From Candidatus Pacearchaeota archaeon (GTDB taxonomy: Archaea > Nanobdellota > Nanobdellia > Pacearchaeales > GW2011-AR1), in the NCBI GenBank assembly GCA_016176815.1, contig JACOWL010000002.1:1-30267 (forward strand): DNA of 30,267 nucleotides. The letters are read 5' to 3'. Of this stretch, positions 14,668 through 21,592 are shown in pieces. Every line of letters starts with the position of its first letter. Within the stretch, counting starts at the first letter, position 1. The notes below the pieces were generated by a model. The model was not told where the DNA came from. It saw nothing but the letters and a program-made list of their open reading frames with translations, and did no database searches. The position numbers were made by a program, and so were the translations under genes.

Positions 14668-15333
14668 TTAATTTTTATCTCTCTTATTATAATAATTTTG
14701 GTATTCCCTGATAGATTTCACATGCGCTGTTGCCTCGGGATTTCTTGCTGGCTGTCCTCGGTTATAAGCGGATAAAGCTTTGTCCCAAGATTTATGTTTT
14801 TTGTAAAGTTGTTTTAAAAATTTAGCGGCGGCATCTGAACTTTTGTTCACATCAAATCTCTCGTCTATTTTAGCCATTTTTTCATAATTATTTTTATTTT
14901 TTCTAATGAGTTTTTTTAATTCTTTTCCGTGGGATTTGTCAACAGCCATTTTATTTGAATTGCCATAAACATCTAATCCGCAATATTTTGCAGTTCCCGG
15001 CTGAAACATATACAATCCTGCTCCGCCGTCGCCAGATTCATTTAATCTTAAGGGGTCTCCATAACTCTCTCTCATTGCAAGAGCTTTTAACAAGCCTTTT
15101 TCAATTTTATATTTTTCCTCTCTCTCGTCAAGAATTTTATCCCATCTGTATGTTCTTTCGTATTTTCCCTGCGTTGTTTTATCTGAAGCAGTTATAAAAA
15201 TAATTTTTTTATCTTCGGAATTTTCTTTTTGTTCTTCTTTTGAAGAATTTTTTAAATTATAAATTCCATACATTCCGCCGGCTAAAACAATTCCTGCTAA
15301 ACCTAATTTGAGTTTGTTGATTAAATTTTTCAT
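14668..15333 (-). CDS. Membrane-anchored lytic-transglycosylase-like (SLT-fold) protein
   Basis: 221 aa. Residues about 8-26 are an N-terminal hydrophobic segment (signal or anchor), then a charged linker. The SLT/lysozyme-like domain follows: YKIEKGLLKALAMRESYGDP with catalytic-type Glu89, GLYMFQPGTAKYCG (106-119), and KALSAYNRGQ (185-194), in the canonical order of lytic transglycosylases, which cleave peptidoglycan glycan strands. Archaea lack murein, so the substrate may be a bacterial neighbour's wall, a pseudomurein-like or other glycan, or the fold may be used structurally as in secretion or viral apparatuses. It sits 1 nt from the preceding lipoprotein-like gene and ends the first operon segment. 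Confidence 0.75.
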   Translation of the reverse strand: MKNLINKLKLGLAGIVLAGGMYGIYNLKNSSKEEQKENSEDKKIIFITASDKTTQGKYERTYRWDKILDEREEKYKIEKGLLKALAMRESYGDPLRLNESGDGGAGLYMFQPGTAKYCGLDVYGNSNKMAVDKSHGKELKKLIRKNKNNYEKMAKIDERFDVNKSSDAAAKFLKQLYKKHKSWDKALSAYNRGQPARNPEATAHVKSIREYQNYYNKRDKN

Positions 15334-15334
15334 T

Positions 15335-15790
15335 TTATTTTTTAGCTAATTTCTGAAATTTATGATTTTTTATTTTTTCTTTAAATTTTATGGGTTTAGA
15401 GTAATCTTGATAATCTCCGAGGCTCTCAATGCAGCGCCCAGTGTAAAAAGCATATTTTTTTCCATTTAAACTAAAAACAACAGCATTTAATTCATTGCAT
15501 CCGTCAAATTCTTTATTGTGGTTCAGGTCATTATAATCATATCTAAAATTTTCAAGTAAAACCTTTTTTCCAGAAAAATTATAAATCTCCGGATCTCTTT
15601 CTTTATAAAACCTCATAGAAATTTTATCAGTCTTTATTGCAACAGCGCCGTCTTTTTCTTTTTCTATAATAGCTTCCATATTTTTTGGATTTGTCTCTAA
15701 TATTTTTGTTTTCGCCATATCGCACCCATTAAAACTCCCAGCTAAAACCGGAATTATTGCAAGTTTTGCTAAATTTTTTAGTGTTTTCAT
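15335..15790 (-). CDS. Secreted or lipoprotein-like protein with an acidic Asn/Asp loop
   Basis: 151 aa. The N-terminus MKTLKNLAKLAIIPVLAGSFNGC looks like a signal peptide ending in a Cys (residue 23), an imperfect lipobox, so lipid attachment is possible. The mature part is predicted beta-rich. It contains YDYNDLNHNKEFDGCNE, an Asp/Asn-rich loop with spacing reminiscent of calcium-binding EF-hand or dockerin loops, and a second Cys pair (Cys in FDGCNE and GRCIES) that could form a disulfide. No family recognised. It immediately precedes the transglycosylase-like gene (1-nt gap), suggesting a joint role at the cell surface. Confidence 0.65.
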   Translation of the reverse strand: MKTLKNLAKLAIIPVLAGSFNGCDMAKTKILETNPKNMEAIIEKEKDGAVAIKTDKISMRFYKERDPEIYNFSGKKVLLENFRYDYNDLNHNKEFDGCNELNAVVFSLNGKKYAFYTGRCIESLGDYQDYSKPIKFKEKIKNHKFQKLAKK

Positions 15791-15804
15791 CTTGTTTATG
15801 CCCT

Positions 15805-16194
15805 TTAGGGTATGACCTTTAGGTTATTTCTTCCATCAAAATATTTAGTTATTGTTTCAATTTGTTCTGTTTCAATGCCTTGTCTTTTATAAAAGGTTTC
15901 AGGAGAAATTATTTTCCAATTTTCTCTTAAATAATAATGCTTGCTCGAATGTCCGAATTCCCCGCTTTTATTCTTCCGAAGAGAAATTCCGCCTTCTATA
16001 CAGGTGTTTTTTCCGTGAACATTCCAGATTTGATTTTGATTTGGAAAAAGCGCGCTGTCCCATTTCCATCCTCCAATTTCATAAACCATTCTTAATACAT
16101 TATATTCTTTTTGAGTTGAAGCATTAACCGCTGTTTTTTCTAAAGGCTTTAAATCTAAGACCGGTTTTTTATTTGAATTAATTGAGGTTGTCAT
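15805..16194 (-). CDS. Hypothetical 129-aa protein of the operon
   Basis: The start is the ATG at 16194, 1 nt after the previous stop (TAAaATGAC junction) with GGTGGGGGAAA upstream as ribosome-binding site; an in-frame ATG further upstream at 16212 lies inside the preceding gene. The product is soluble with several Trp residues (YEIGGWKWDSALFPNQNQIWNVHG), one Cys and a basic middle. No domain is recognised and there is no signal peptide. It is probably a cytoplasmic partner in the locus. The spacer to the next gene is 14 nt and contains CCCTAAAGGG, a short palindrome. Confidence 0.6.
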   Translation of the reverse strand: MTTSINSNKKPVLDLKPLEKTAVNASTQKEYNVLRMVYEIGGWKWDSALFPNQNQIWNVHGKNTCIEGGISLRKNKSGEFGHSSKHYYLRENWKIISPETFYKRQGIETEQIETITKYFDGRNNLKVIP

Positions 16195-16195
16195 T

Positions 16196-16483
16196 TTAAT
16201 TTCCCCCACCATAAAGAAAATATCTGGCGTTTCTAATAAAATGTTTTACTTCTTTTGGAACGTCGTCACGATGCTCTGGGTGGCTATCTCTGTAAATTTC
16301 ACAAACTTCATATAATTTATCAAGAACATACTCGCCTCCCCGTCTCGCATCCCCAAGTTCATTTAATGCAGGATGATGAAAATTAGCAAATTCCGGTTTC
16401 TTAATAAGACCAGTAACTATTTCTTGAGCTAATGCAATTTGGTCTAATGCCTTTTTATTTTTTTCAGTTATTGTGTTTGTCAT
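16196..16483 (-). CDS. Hypothetical 95-aa helical protein
   Basis: Predicted all-helical and soluble, with an N-terminal NTITEKNKKALDQIALAQEIVTGL and a His-rich FANFHHPALNELGD segment; it ends RNARYFLYGGGN. No family recognised. It begins 1 nt after the 16-codon micro-ORF and ends 1 nt before the next gene, so it relies on the translational coupling typical of this operon. Its final GGTGGGGG serves as the ribosome-binding site of the following gene. Confidence 0.6.
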   Translation of the reverse strand: MTNTITEKNKKALDQIALAQEIVTGLIKKPEFANFHHPALNELGDARRGGEYVLDKLYEVCEIYRDSHPEHRDDVPKEVKHFIRNARYFLYGGGN

Positions 16484-16484
16484 T

Positions 16485-16535
16485 TTATTTTTTATAATAA
16501 TCTACCATTGAATTGAATATTTTTGTTTTTGTCAT
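16485..16535 (-). CDS. Micro-ORF of 16 codons in the operon
   Basis: ATGACA... reads MTKTKIFNSMVDYYKK-stop, with a TAAaATG junction on both sides: the previous stop is 1 nt before its ATG and the next ATG is 1 nt after its stop. The ATGACAAA start context is the same as in the flanking genes. Its placement keeps ribosomes moving through the operon. It may encode a peptide, serve as a coupling device, or be the remnant of a shrunken gene. Confidence 0.4.
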   Translation of the reverse strand: MTKTKIFNSMVDYYKK

Positions 16536-16536
16536 T

Positions 16537-16596
16537 TTATATTTCGTTATTTATTATTTTCTCATATAGTTTTAAATCATATTCTTCGTCTTTCAT
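16537..16596 (-). CDS. Micro-ORF of 19 codons in the operon
   Basis: It reads MKDEEYDLKLYEKIINNEI-stop, an acidic helical peptide. It starts 1 nt after the stop of the 73-aa gene and ends 1 nt before the 16-codon ORF. As with its neighbour, the evidence is purely positional: exact TAAaATG junctions and no stop codon inside. Confidence 0.4.
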   Translation of the reverse strand: MKDEEYDLKLYEKIINNEI

Positions 16597-16597
16597 T

Positions 16598-16819
16598 TTA
16601 TTTTTTCTCTTTTTTTGAAACTTTTAAAGTATAGAATCCAGTTACAAAACTCCTATTTATTTCAACATTATAATTAGTAAGATTTCCCTTTAAACGGTAT
16701 GCATCACTTTCATTAATAATAGTCATTTCAACACTTTTAGTCCCGCCCTCTAATAGATTTAATCCATGAACAGCATGATTTAAAACAGCCTGATTTAATA
16801 TTGCACTTTCAAGTGTCAT
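16598..16819 (-). CDS. Hypothetical 73-aa protein
   Basis: An N-terminal hydrophobic-patterned helix (ESAILNQAVLNHAVHGLNLLEGG) is followed by beta strands (KSVEMTIINESDAYRLKGNLTNYNVEINRSFVTGFYTLKVS), giving a compact alpha-beta layout. No recognised family. The ATG overlaps the stop of the 220-aa gene (ATGA), preceded by GGGGGAGGGGAG, one of the strongest ribosome-binding sites in the operon, so this small product is likely made in quantity. Confidence 0.6.
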   Translation of the reverse strand: MTLESAILNQAVLNHAVHGLNLLEGGTKSVEMTIINESDAYRLKGNLTNYNVEINRSFVTGFYTLKVSKKEKK

Positions 16820-17478
16820 CTCCCCTCCCCCATCAAAATTTCTTCTAAACCTTTTAAATTTTGAGCTTTTCTTTCTCCAAGAGATTCTGAAACTATTTTG
16901 TCAGTTAAATATGTTTCATATGAGTCAGTAAGAACTTTGTAAATTTTCGCATTTTCTTGGAAAATTTTCTTTTTGTCGTCAGTTAATTTATCAAGTTCTG
17001 CCTGAGTAATTTGGGGTCTTAGCTCTCCGATATATTTATCTCCCATCTCTTTTGGAAGAGTTTTGCTTCCGCCCATTAATTCTGAATATAAATCGCTGAC
17101 TTTGATTTGATTTAAAGAGGCCTGCATAATTTCGCTGCATTCTTGCATCATCCCGTATTCAGAAAGATTCCCGGAATATCTTTTTCCAGGTTTTCCATTC
17201 CCTGCCCCTTGTCTTGAAGCTAAAAGAGAATTTGTAAATAAATTTCTTTCTTCGCCTGATTTTAAATCATACCCTTTCAAAGCTGAATTAAATGATGGAA
17301 AATATTTGAATTGCTCAACAGCAGAACCTCCGCCTTCGCCATACGCTCCAGATTCTTCAACTAAAAAAGCCGACGCTAAATTCATCAAGTTTAAGGCTTT
17401 CAAATTTTTCAAAGCAATTTTTCTCATTCTTTCTTTTGCTTCTTTAATTTGTTCGGGTGTTGGTTTTGGGGTTGTCAT
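16816..17478 (-). CDS. Hypothetical 220-aa soluble protein
   Basis: Family not recognised. The N-terminus is a basic helix (EQIKEAKERMRKIALKNLKALNLMNLASAFL), then a Gly-rich segment (ESGAYGEGGGSAVEQF) and NSLLASRQGAGNGKPGKRYSGNL, which could be a flexible or nucleic-acid-facing loop. The C-terminal half is charged helix (ELDKLTDDKKKIFQENAKIYKVLTDSYETYLTDKI). No signal peptide. It starts 1 nt after the previous stop and its end overlaps the next start by 4 nt, so it is a core cistron of the operon. Confidence 0.6.
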   Translation of the reverse strand: MTTPKPTPEQIKEAKERMRKIALKNLKALNLMNLASAFLVEESGAYGEGGGSAVEQFKYFPSFNSALKGYDLKSGEERNLFTNSLLASRQGAGNGKPGKRYSGNLSEYGMMQECSEIMQASLNQIKVSDLYSELMGGSKTLPKEMGDKYIGELRPQITQAELDKLTDDKKKIFQENAKIYKVLTDSYETYLTDKIVSESLGERKAQNLKGLEEILMGEGR

Positions 17479-17479
17479 T

Positions 17480-17791
17480 TTAATTTATTTTTAATTTTGG
17501 AACTATTTTATAAAAAGAATAGTTTATTGGAAAATCATTATCTCTTGCCTCGCTATGAGCGCCAGGAACATTTTCAAACTTGTATATCAAATTTCCTTTT
17601 TTTTCTTTAACATTTATTAATTTTCTATAAGAATCTCCTGAAGAAACTTCTTTTTGAATTCTATCAAGAAAATTTGTTATTTCTTCTAAAGATTTCCCGC
17701 TAAAAAGACTATCTTTCTTATAGATAGAAAAAAGTCCGTCTCTTCGGAAATAAAGTTCATAAATTTGCTTGATATTTTTTATATTTGTCAT
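17480..17791 (-). CDS. Hypothetical 103-aa protein
   Basis: The start is the ATG at 17791 (1 nt after the previous stop, with GGGAGGAG upstream) and not the longer frame that runs back into the preceding gene. The product is soluble: helical N-terminal half (IKQIYELYFRRDGLFSIYKKD, then SLEEITNFLDRIQKEVSS), beta C-terminal half (GNLIYKFENVPGAHSEARDNDFPINYSFYKIVPK). No recognised family. Confidence 0.6.
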   Translation of the reverse strand: MTNIKNIKQIYELYFRRDGLFSIYKKDSLFSGKSLEEITNFLDRIQKEVSSGDSYRKLINVKEKKGNLIYKFENVPGAHSEARDNDFPINYSFYKIVPKLKIN

Positions 17792-17792
17792 T

Positions 17793-18086
17793 TTATTTTT
17801 CTCCTCCCTTATTTTTTTCTGAAAGATATTTTTTTGTTGCAAGATAATCTCCAAACTTAATGTGCCTAACATAGGGCATATCTTGATAAACTTTATCAAT
17901 TGCTTTTGCATATGAGATTTTATTGTTTTCATTTAGGGATTTGTCATTATAAAAATTTTTAGTCTCATAATACTGGCTAATATTTCCTCCAACTAAAGAT
18001 AAACCAACAATTCCCATAACAACTATTGGGTGTGAAACAATATCTTCTATTCTTTCAAATTTATCTTTTTTATTTTTGGGGGTCAT
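17793..18086 (-). CDS. Single-span membrane protein, first gene of the operon
   Basis: 97 aa. A charged N-terminus (MTPKNKKDKFERIEDIV) is followed by one membrane helix (about residues 19-34, HPIVVMGIVGLSLVGGN), then a Tyr-rich external or cytosolic part (YYETKNFYNDKSLNENNKISYAKAIDKVYQDMPYVRHIKFGDYLATKKYL). No family recognised. It is led by a 5' untranslated region of about 47-50 nt from a TATA at about 18157, longer than usual in this window, containing an inverted repeat. Its end overlaps the ribosome-binding site for the next gene. Confidence 0.6.
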   Translation of the reverse strand: MTPKNKKDKFERIEDIVSHPIVVMGIVGLSLVGGNISQYYETKNFYNDKSLNENNKISYAKAIDKVYQDMPYVRHIKFGDYLATKKYLSEKNKGGEK

Positions 18087-18109
18087 TTTAATTTTTTGTT
18101 TGTTTATTT

Positions 18110-18188
18110 AATCACTTGATAGTCGTGATTGTGATAATTATTATAGGAAAATGGCCTTTATAAATGTTTCGGTTATGTTGTCTTTTAG
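18110..18188 (-). promoter_or_regulatory. Operon promoter with 5'-UTR inverted repeat and shared upstream element
   Basis: TATA tttataaa (about 18158-18165, minus strand) precedes the 18086 gene. Upstream of it, the minus-strand AACATAACCGAAACATTTA recurs with few changes upstream of the 25150 gene (AACATAACCAAAACATTTA). In the leader, AATCAC (18110-18115) and GTGATT (18125-18130) form a 6-bp inverted repeat that could be an operator or an mRNA hairpin. Confidence 0.5.
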
Positions 18189-18274
18189 GAATAGTTACAA
18201 TTTGGCTTAATTAACTCCGCATATTTTTTTAATTTTCTTCTTGCTAATTTTTTAACCTTTTTACCGCTTTTCAT
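18185..18274 (-). CDS. 29-aa very basic small protein after the toxin gene
   Basis: MKSGKKVKKLARRKLKKYAELIKPNCNYS, starting 7 nt after the RelE-like stop codon, in the same direction. Eleven of 29 residues are Lys or Arg. It would be a nucleic-acid-binding peptide if translated. No good Shine-Dalgarno is seen, so expression would depend on coupling to the toxin gene. A chance ORF in a lysine-rich AT context is possible. Confidence 0.35.
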   Translation of the reverse strand: MKSGKKVKKLARRKLKKYAELIKPNCNYS

Positions 18275-18281
18275 AAAAAAA

Positions 18282-18653
18282 TTATCTTCTTTTATACCCA
18301 AATTTTTTATTATAAGTTGGATGATCAATTATATCAAGGACAAAAGCAATTATTTCTATTTCATCTCCTTTTAATGTGTAAAGCATTCTCCAAAATTGTG
18401 AAAGTTCGGCCCTGAAAAGATTTGTCGCTTTATATTTTAATCTATATTCTTCTGGAATTAAATTTTTTGCAAGGGGGTCTCCGTAAAAAGGATTATTTTT
18501 TATAAATTCTACTTTTTGTTTTATAGATCTGAGAAGCTGAATTTCTTCTGAACTTTCTTTTCCTGACTCAATTTGCCTGCCGACTATTTCATTCAATTTT
18601 TTAAACGCTTTGTCAGCATCTCCCAAAAGTACAACGCGAACAGGCTTGTTCAT
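18282..18653 (-). CDS. RelE/ParE-superfamily toxin-like protein
   Basis: 123 aa. The family comprises mRNA interferases or gyrase poisons with a small alpha-beta fold. Here VRVVLLGDADKAFKKLNEIV begins the fold; SIKQKVEFIKNNPFYGDPLAKNLIP is the helical hairpin with the typical N-P-x-x-G-x-x-L turn; LFRAELSQFWRMLYTLKGDEIEIIAFVLDIIDHPTYNKKFGYKRR gives the terminal strands with R/Y residues at the usual active-site end. The start overlaps the upstream winged-helix-like gene by 4 nt, the classic toxin-antitoxin coupling with the antitoxin first. Confidence 0.75.
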   Translation of the reverse strand: MNKPVRVVLLGDADKAFKKLNEIVGRQIESGKESSEEIQLLRSIKQKVEFIKNNPFYGDPLAKNLIPEEYRLKYKATNLFRAELSQFWRMLYTLKGDEIEIIAFVLDIIDHPTYNKKFGYKRR

Positions 18654-18931
18654 ATTTCAGTTCCTTTTTTTATTAATTCTCGAATAACTTTGCTGTCTGT
18701 ATACACCCAGCTTATTCCTCTTAATCCTGCTGCAATTTTTCCGCTTCTCTCTAAATATTCAAGAATAACCATTAAAGTAAGATGATTTACCTGCCTTGGA
18801 AGTTTTCTTTTTAATTCTGCGACAGAAATTACACTCTCATTCATATTTTTTAAAGTATCCTCTACCATAATCACCGTATTCAAAGTTGGCCAGTGAACCG
18901 GCTTTTTCTGTCTTTTTTCTATTTGTAACAT
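18650..18931 (-). CDS. Winged-helix-like putative antitoxin
   Basis: 93 aa. HWPTLNTVIMVEDTLKNMNESVISVAELKRKLPRQVNHLTLMVILEYLERSGKIAAGLRGISWVY reads as a winged helix: three helices, with the recognition helix near the NHLTLMVILEYLERSGKI segment, and a beta wing ending GISWVYT. It would bind its own promoter and the toxin. The promoter lies to its right: TATA tatataaatac (about 18976-18986, minus strand) about 45 nt upstream. It is upstream of and 4-nt overlapping with the RelE-like gene. Confidence 0.65.
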   Translation of the reverse strand: MLQIEKRQKKPVHWPTLNTVIMVEDTLKNMNESVISVAELKRKLPRQVNHLTLMVILEYLERSGKIAAGLRGISWVYTDSKVIRELIKKGTEI

Positions 18932-19096
18932 ATTTATCTCTTTTAGTTATTTACTTATAATTATTTAGTATGTTTTAGTATTTATATAGTTTTTGGTTTA
19001 AAGAAGTTTAATTTCAAATAAAAAGAAAGTTAAAAATATTGTTCTTCAACACCTTTTACATAATTTAATTAAAAAAGCAACTTAAGAACAAATCAC

Positions 19097-20014
19097 CTAA
19101 GTTAAATTAAACTCTTTAAGATTTTCTTTTAATGTCTTTATGCAAAAAATCAAAATTGGTCTGTAATTTTCGTTATTTGCTTGTCTGACTGCTTTTAAAT
19201 ATTCAAATCTCTGCTTCATATAAATATTTATCCAGGGATAGTTTTTCTTTTTTAAAAGAAAATTCATAATTAATCTGGAAATTCTTCCGTTTCCGTCTAT
19301 AAACGGATGAATTGAAACAAATTTATTGGAAAAAACAATCGCCAATTCAAGAGGATGAAGTTTATTTTTATTTAATTTATACCAATATGCAAGATTCTTA
19401 ACTAATTGCGGGACTTTTGATGCATCTGGAAACTTTGCATCGCTCCCAAAAATCCTTGCAGAAGTTTCCCTATACCTTCCGGCAAAATTTTCTGAAATAT
19501 TTTTTAAAATTATAAAATGCAGATTTAATATAAAACTCTCATTTAAATCCCCCTTATAAGTGTTAATAAAATTTATTGCATTTATATGGTTTTTAGCTTC
19601 ATTAATTTCTCTTAATGTTTTTCCTTTTGGCACAAGCCCTTCATTAATAATTAAATTAGTATCTTCTAAAGAAAGAGAGCTTCCCTCTATCGCATTGCTG
19701 TCATAAGTTAATTCTGTAAAAAAACTTCGTTCAAATATTTTAAACTCTTCTTGGTTTAATTTTTTAATATTTTTATTATAAATTTGTTTAAGATTCTCAA
19801 TTTCAATAATTTGTTCTTTCATCAAATTCTCAGAAGGCATATTGATGATTAATTCTTTTTCAAACTCTCTTTTCAATTCTTTAATCTTTTCTTTAGAGAT
19901 ATTCCCATATCCTAAAAATTTATTTTTCTTTACCCATTTTTCATTTTCACGGCTGTTATAAACTAAATAATTTTGCCTTTTCCCATTTTTAATTCTAATT
20001 TCATGATAAACCAT
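19097..20014 (-). CDS. Fic-domain protein with N-terminal inhibitory motif
   Basis: Fic enzymes transfer AMP or other nucleotide groups to Ser, Thr or Tyr of target proteins. The catalytic motif HPFIDGNGRISR (236-247) is intact, with catalytic His236. The inhibitory helix motif S-x-x-x-E-G is present upstream as SNAIEG (106-111), so this is a class-II type Fic that self-inhibits through Glu110. FAGRYRETSARIFGSD, the flap region, lies between. Residues 1-60 form a basic N-terminal domain (YHEIRIKNGKRQNYLVYNS) often seen in archaeal Fic proteins. It is a single gene with an inverted-repeat operator over its TATA box, suggesting autoregulation. Confidence 0.92.
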   Translation of the reverse strand: MVYHEIRIKNGKRQNYLVYNSRENEKWVKKNKFLGYGNISKEKIKELKREFEKELIINMPSENLMKEQIIEIENLKQIYNKNIKKLNQEEFKIFERSFFTELTYDSNAIEGSSLSLEDTNLIINEGLVPKGKTLREINEAKNHINAINFINTYKGDLNESFILNLHFIILKNISENFAGRYRETSARIFGSDAKFPDASKVPQLVKNLAYWYKLNKNKLHPLELAIVFSNKFVSIHPFIDGNGRISRLIMNFLLKKKNYPWINIYMKQRFEYLKAVRQANNENYRPILIFCIKTLKENLKEFNLT

Positions 20015-20025
20015 AATTATCTATA

Positions 20026-20061
20026 TGGGCACATATTTATAAATCTTTTTATTTGTGCCCA
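20026..20061 (-). promoter_or_regulatory. Fic-gene promoter with inverted repeat around the TATA box
   Basis: TGGGCACA (20026-20033) and TGTGCCCA (20054-20061) are perfect 8-bp inverted repeats with 20 bp between, and the spacer contains the TATA sequence tatttataaatc (20034-20045). A dimer bound to both arms would block TBP. The GC-rich arms stand out from the AT-rich spacer. Confidence 0.65.
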
Positions 20062-20153
20062 CACTCTAAAATCTTTATATAAATAAAATAATCTAAACTA
20101 ATTTCAGACAAAGCAATAAATAATTTTATAAACGACAAACCCATAAATAAATC

Positions 20154-20918
20154 ATGCAAAAAAAAGAGCTGTTATTTTTAATCCTGGGAATTTTTTTAAT
20201 TAGCTTTGCAAGCGCGCAGAGTTATGGCAGTTCTCTTAATTTAGGAAATATTTTTGATTCGTCTTTAATTATTTACGGAGGAACTTTTGTAATCTTTTTT
20301 GTGTTCATAAATTTTCTTTTAGGACGCTCTATTTTCAAGGGAGATGAATCAAAAACATCACGAGTCGTAATCTCGTTGGTTGTTTCACTGATGTCTGTTT
20401 ACGGGCTTTCAACAGGAGAGTTTCTTTCAGGATTTGGGACAGGTTATGTAGGTAATTTTTTTGTGGGAGATATTTTGCCGACGATTATCACAATAATTTT
20501 TATTGCAGGAATTGTCTTTTTTATCTGGAAATGGGGATTTTCAAATGTGCTTATGATTTTAGGCGCGCTGTCAATTATAATAAGTACTACAAATTTAGTT
20601 TATGAAAAAAGTGTCTTTTTTGTTTTAGGAATTATCTTTTTAGTAATCGGGCTTTTGCTTAAATTTAGGAGGCAAAGAAAATGGGGGAGAAAACCCGGAA
20701 CCCCGCCCGCTCCCGGAGCTCCTCCGCAATCAAGAATAAATGCTTTAATAGTTGAAGCAAAAAGATTTAGAGGATGGGCGGATTTACAAAGAAATCCAAA
20801 ATTTTACAGAAGTTGGGCCCACTTCGTCGGAAAACTTGGCGGCGAAGCAAGAATAATGCATAATTATAATGTTTCTAGCAGAGATATACGGAAAATTGTA
20901 AGAAGGTATATTATCTAA
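20154..20918 (+). CDS. Multi-span membrane protein with signal peptide and basic C-terminal domain
   Basis: 254 aa. N-terminal signal-like segment (MQKKELLFLILGIFLISFASAQ), then about five membrane helices between residues 35 and 170 (LIIYGGTFVIFFVFINFLL, VVISLVVSLMSVYGL, ILPTIITIIFIAGIVFFIW, VLMILGALSIIISTT, VFFVLGIIFLVIGLLL). A Pro-rich linker (PGTPPAPGAPPQ) joins a basic soluble C-terminal domain of about 70 residues (LIVEAKRFRGWADLQRNPKFYRSWAHFV and following). The layout is typical of archaeal surface or pilus-associated membrane proteins, but no family is recognised. TATA ttttataaac lies about 25 nt upstream. The gene diverges from the Fic gene. Confidence 0.7.
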   Translation: MQKKELLFLILGIFLISFASAQSYGSSLNLGNIFDSSLIIYGGTFVIFFVFINFLLGRSIFKGDESKTSRVVISLVVSLMSVYGLSTGEFLSGFGTGYVGNFFVGDILPTIITIIFIAGIVFFIWKWGFSNVLMILGALSIIISTTNLVYEKSVFFVLGIIFLVIGLLLKFRRQRKWGRKPGTPPAPGAPPQSRINALIVEAKRFRGWADLQRNPKFYRSWAHFVGKLGGEARIMHNYNVSSRDIRKIVRRYII

Positions 20919-20998
20919 ATTTAGCATATTTAGAGCAAATCATACATAATAAGAAAAAAATTAAGAACTCTTAGAAATAATAGAATGATTTAAAATTT

Positions 20999-21592
20999 TC
21001 AAACATAAACGTCTATAATCTTTGAATTTACCCTGTAATGTTTCAAAAGCTTTACAATATCCTCTCTATATTCTGCAGACACCATAAAACTGCTTTTCCC
21101 TAATTTACTGCCATTAAAAAGCTCAATCAAACCTATATATCGTTTTCCGTTAGAGCTAAACCCATAAATCTTATTTAAAAAAGCCCCGCGATTTTTTCCT
21201 ATTTTGTCCCAGAAAAAGATTATATGTTTTTTTCCTTTAACATCAGATGCAATATAATTTCCATAAAGAACAATCCCTGTGCTTTCAATACTCTTTCTTA
21301 AATCTGCCCAATCTTCCAATTTTCCGACAATAACATTTATTTTATTATCAATTCCTTTTGTCTTAAATATTAAAGCTTCTCTGCTTTTATAAAAATCATT
21401 GACTAAATTTATTATTTCCTTTTCAAAACCTTTAGAGTTTTTTTTAACTTCTATAAAAAGATCTATATCGCTGGATTTGCTTGCTTCCTCCTTTGCAGCT
21501 GAACCAAACAAAATTACTTTTGAAATATTTTCTATTTTCTTAAAATTATTAATCAAATAAGAGACAAAATAACTTGCATAAGCCTTAATCAT
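20999..21592 (-). CDS. MNT-type nucleotidyltransferase, partner of the HEPN-like gene
   Basis: 197 aa. The polymerase-beta-type core is clear: VILFGSAAKEEASKSSDIDLFIEV with G30-S31 and the D42-x-D44 metal ligands. MNT proteins paired with HEPN proteins form type VII toxin-antitoxin modules in which the MNT protein AMPylates its HEPN partner. Its start overlaps the HEPN-like stop by 4 nt. The C-terminal half (KGKKHIIFFWDKIGKNRGAFLNKIYGFSSNGKRYIGLIELFNGSKLG) is an extra domain beyond the minimal MNT fold; proteins with this longer form may have different substrates. Confidence 0.78.
   Translation of the reverse strand: MIKAYASYFVSYLINNFKKIENISKVILFGSAAKEEASKSSDIDLFIEVKKNSKGFEKEIINLVNDFYKSREALIFKTKGIDNKINVIVGKLEDWADLRKSIESTGIVLYGNYIASDVKGKKHIIFFWDKIGKNRGAFLNKIYGFSSNGKRYIGLIELFNGSKLGKSSFMVSAEYREDIVKLLKHYRVNSKIIDVYV

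Noticed and set aside
17792..17932. Upstream extension of the 103-aa gene to 17932.
   Set aside because: The extension overlaps the preceding gene in another frame. The ATG at 17791 has a good ribosome-binding site and the standard 1-nt junction.
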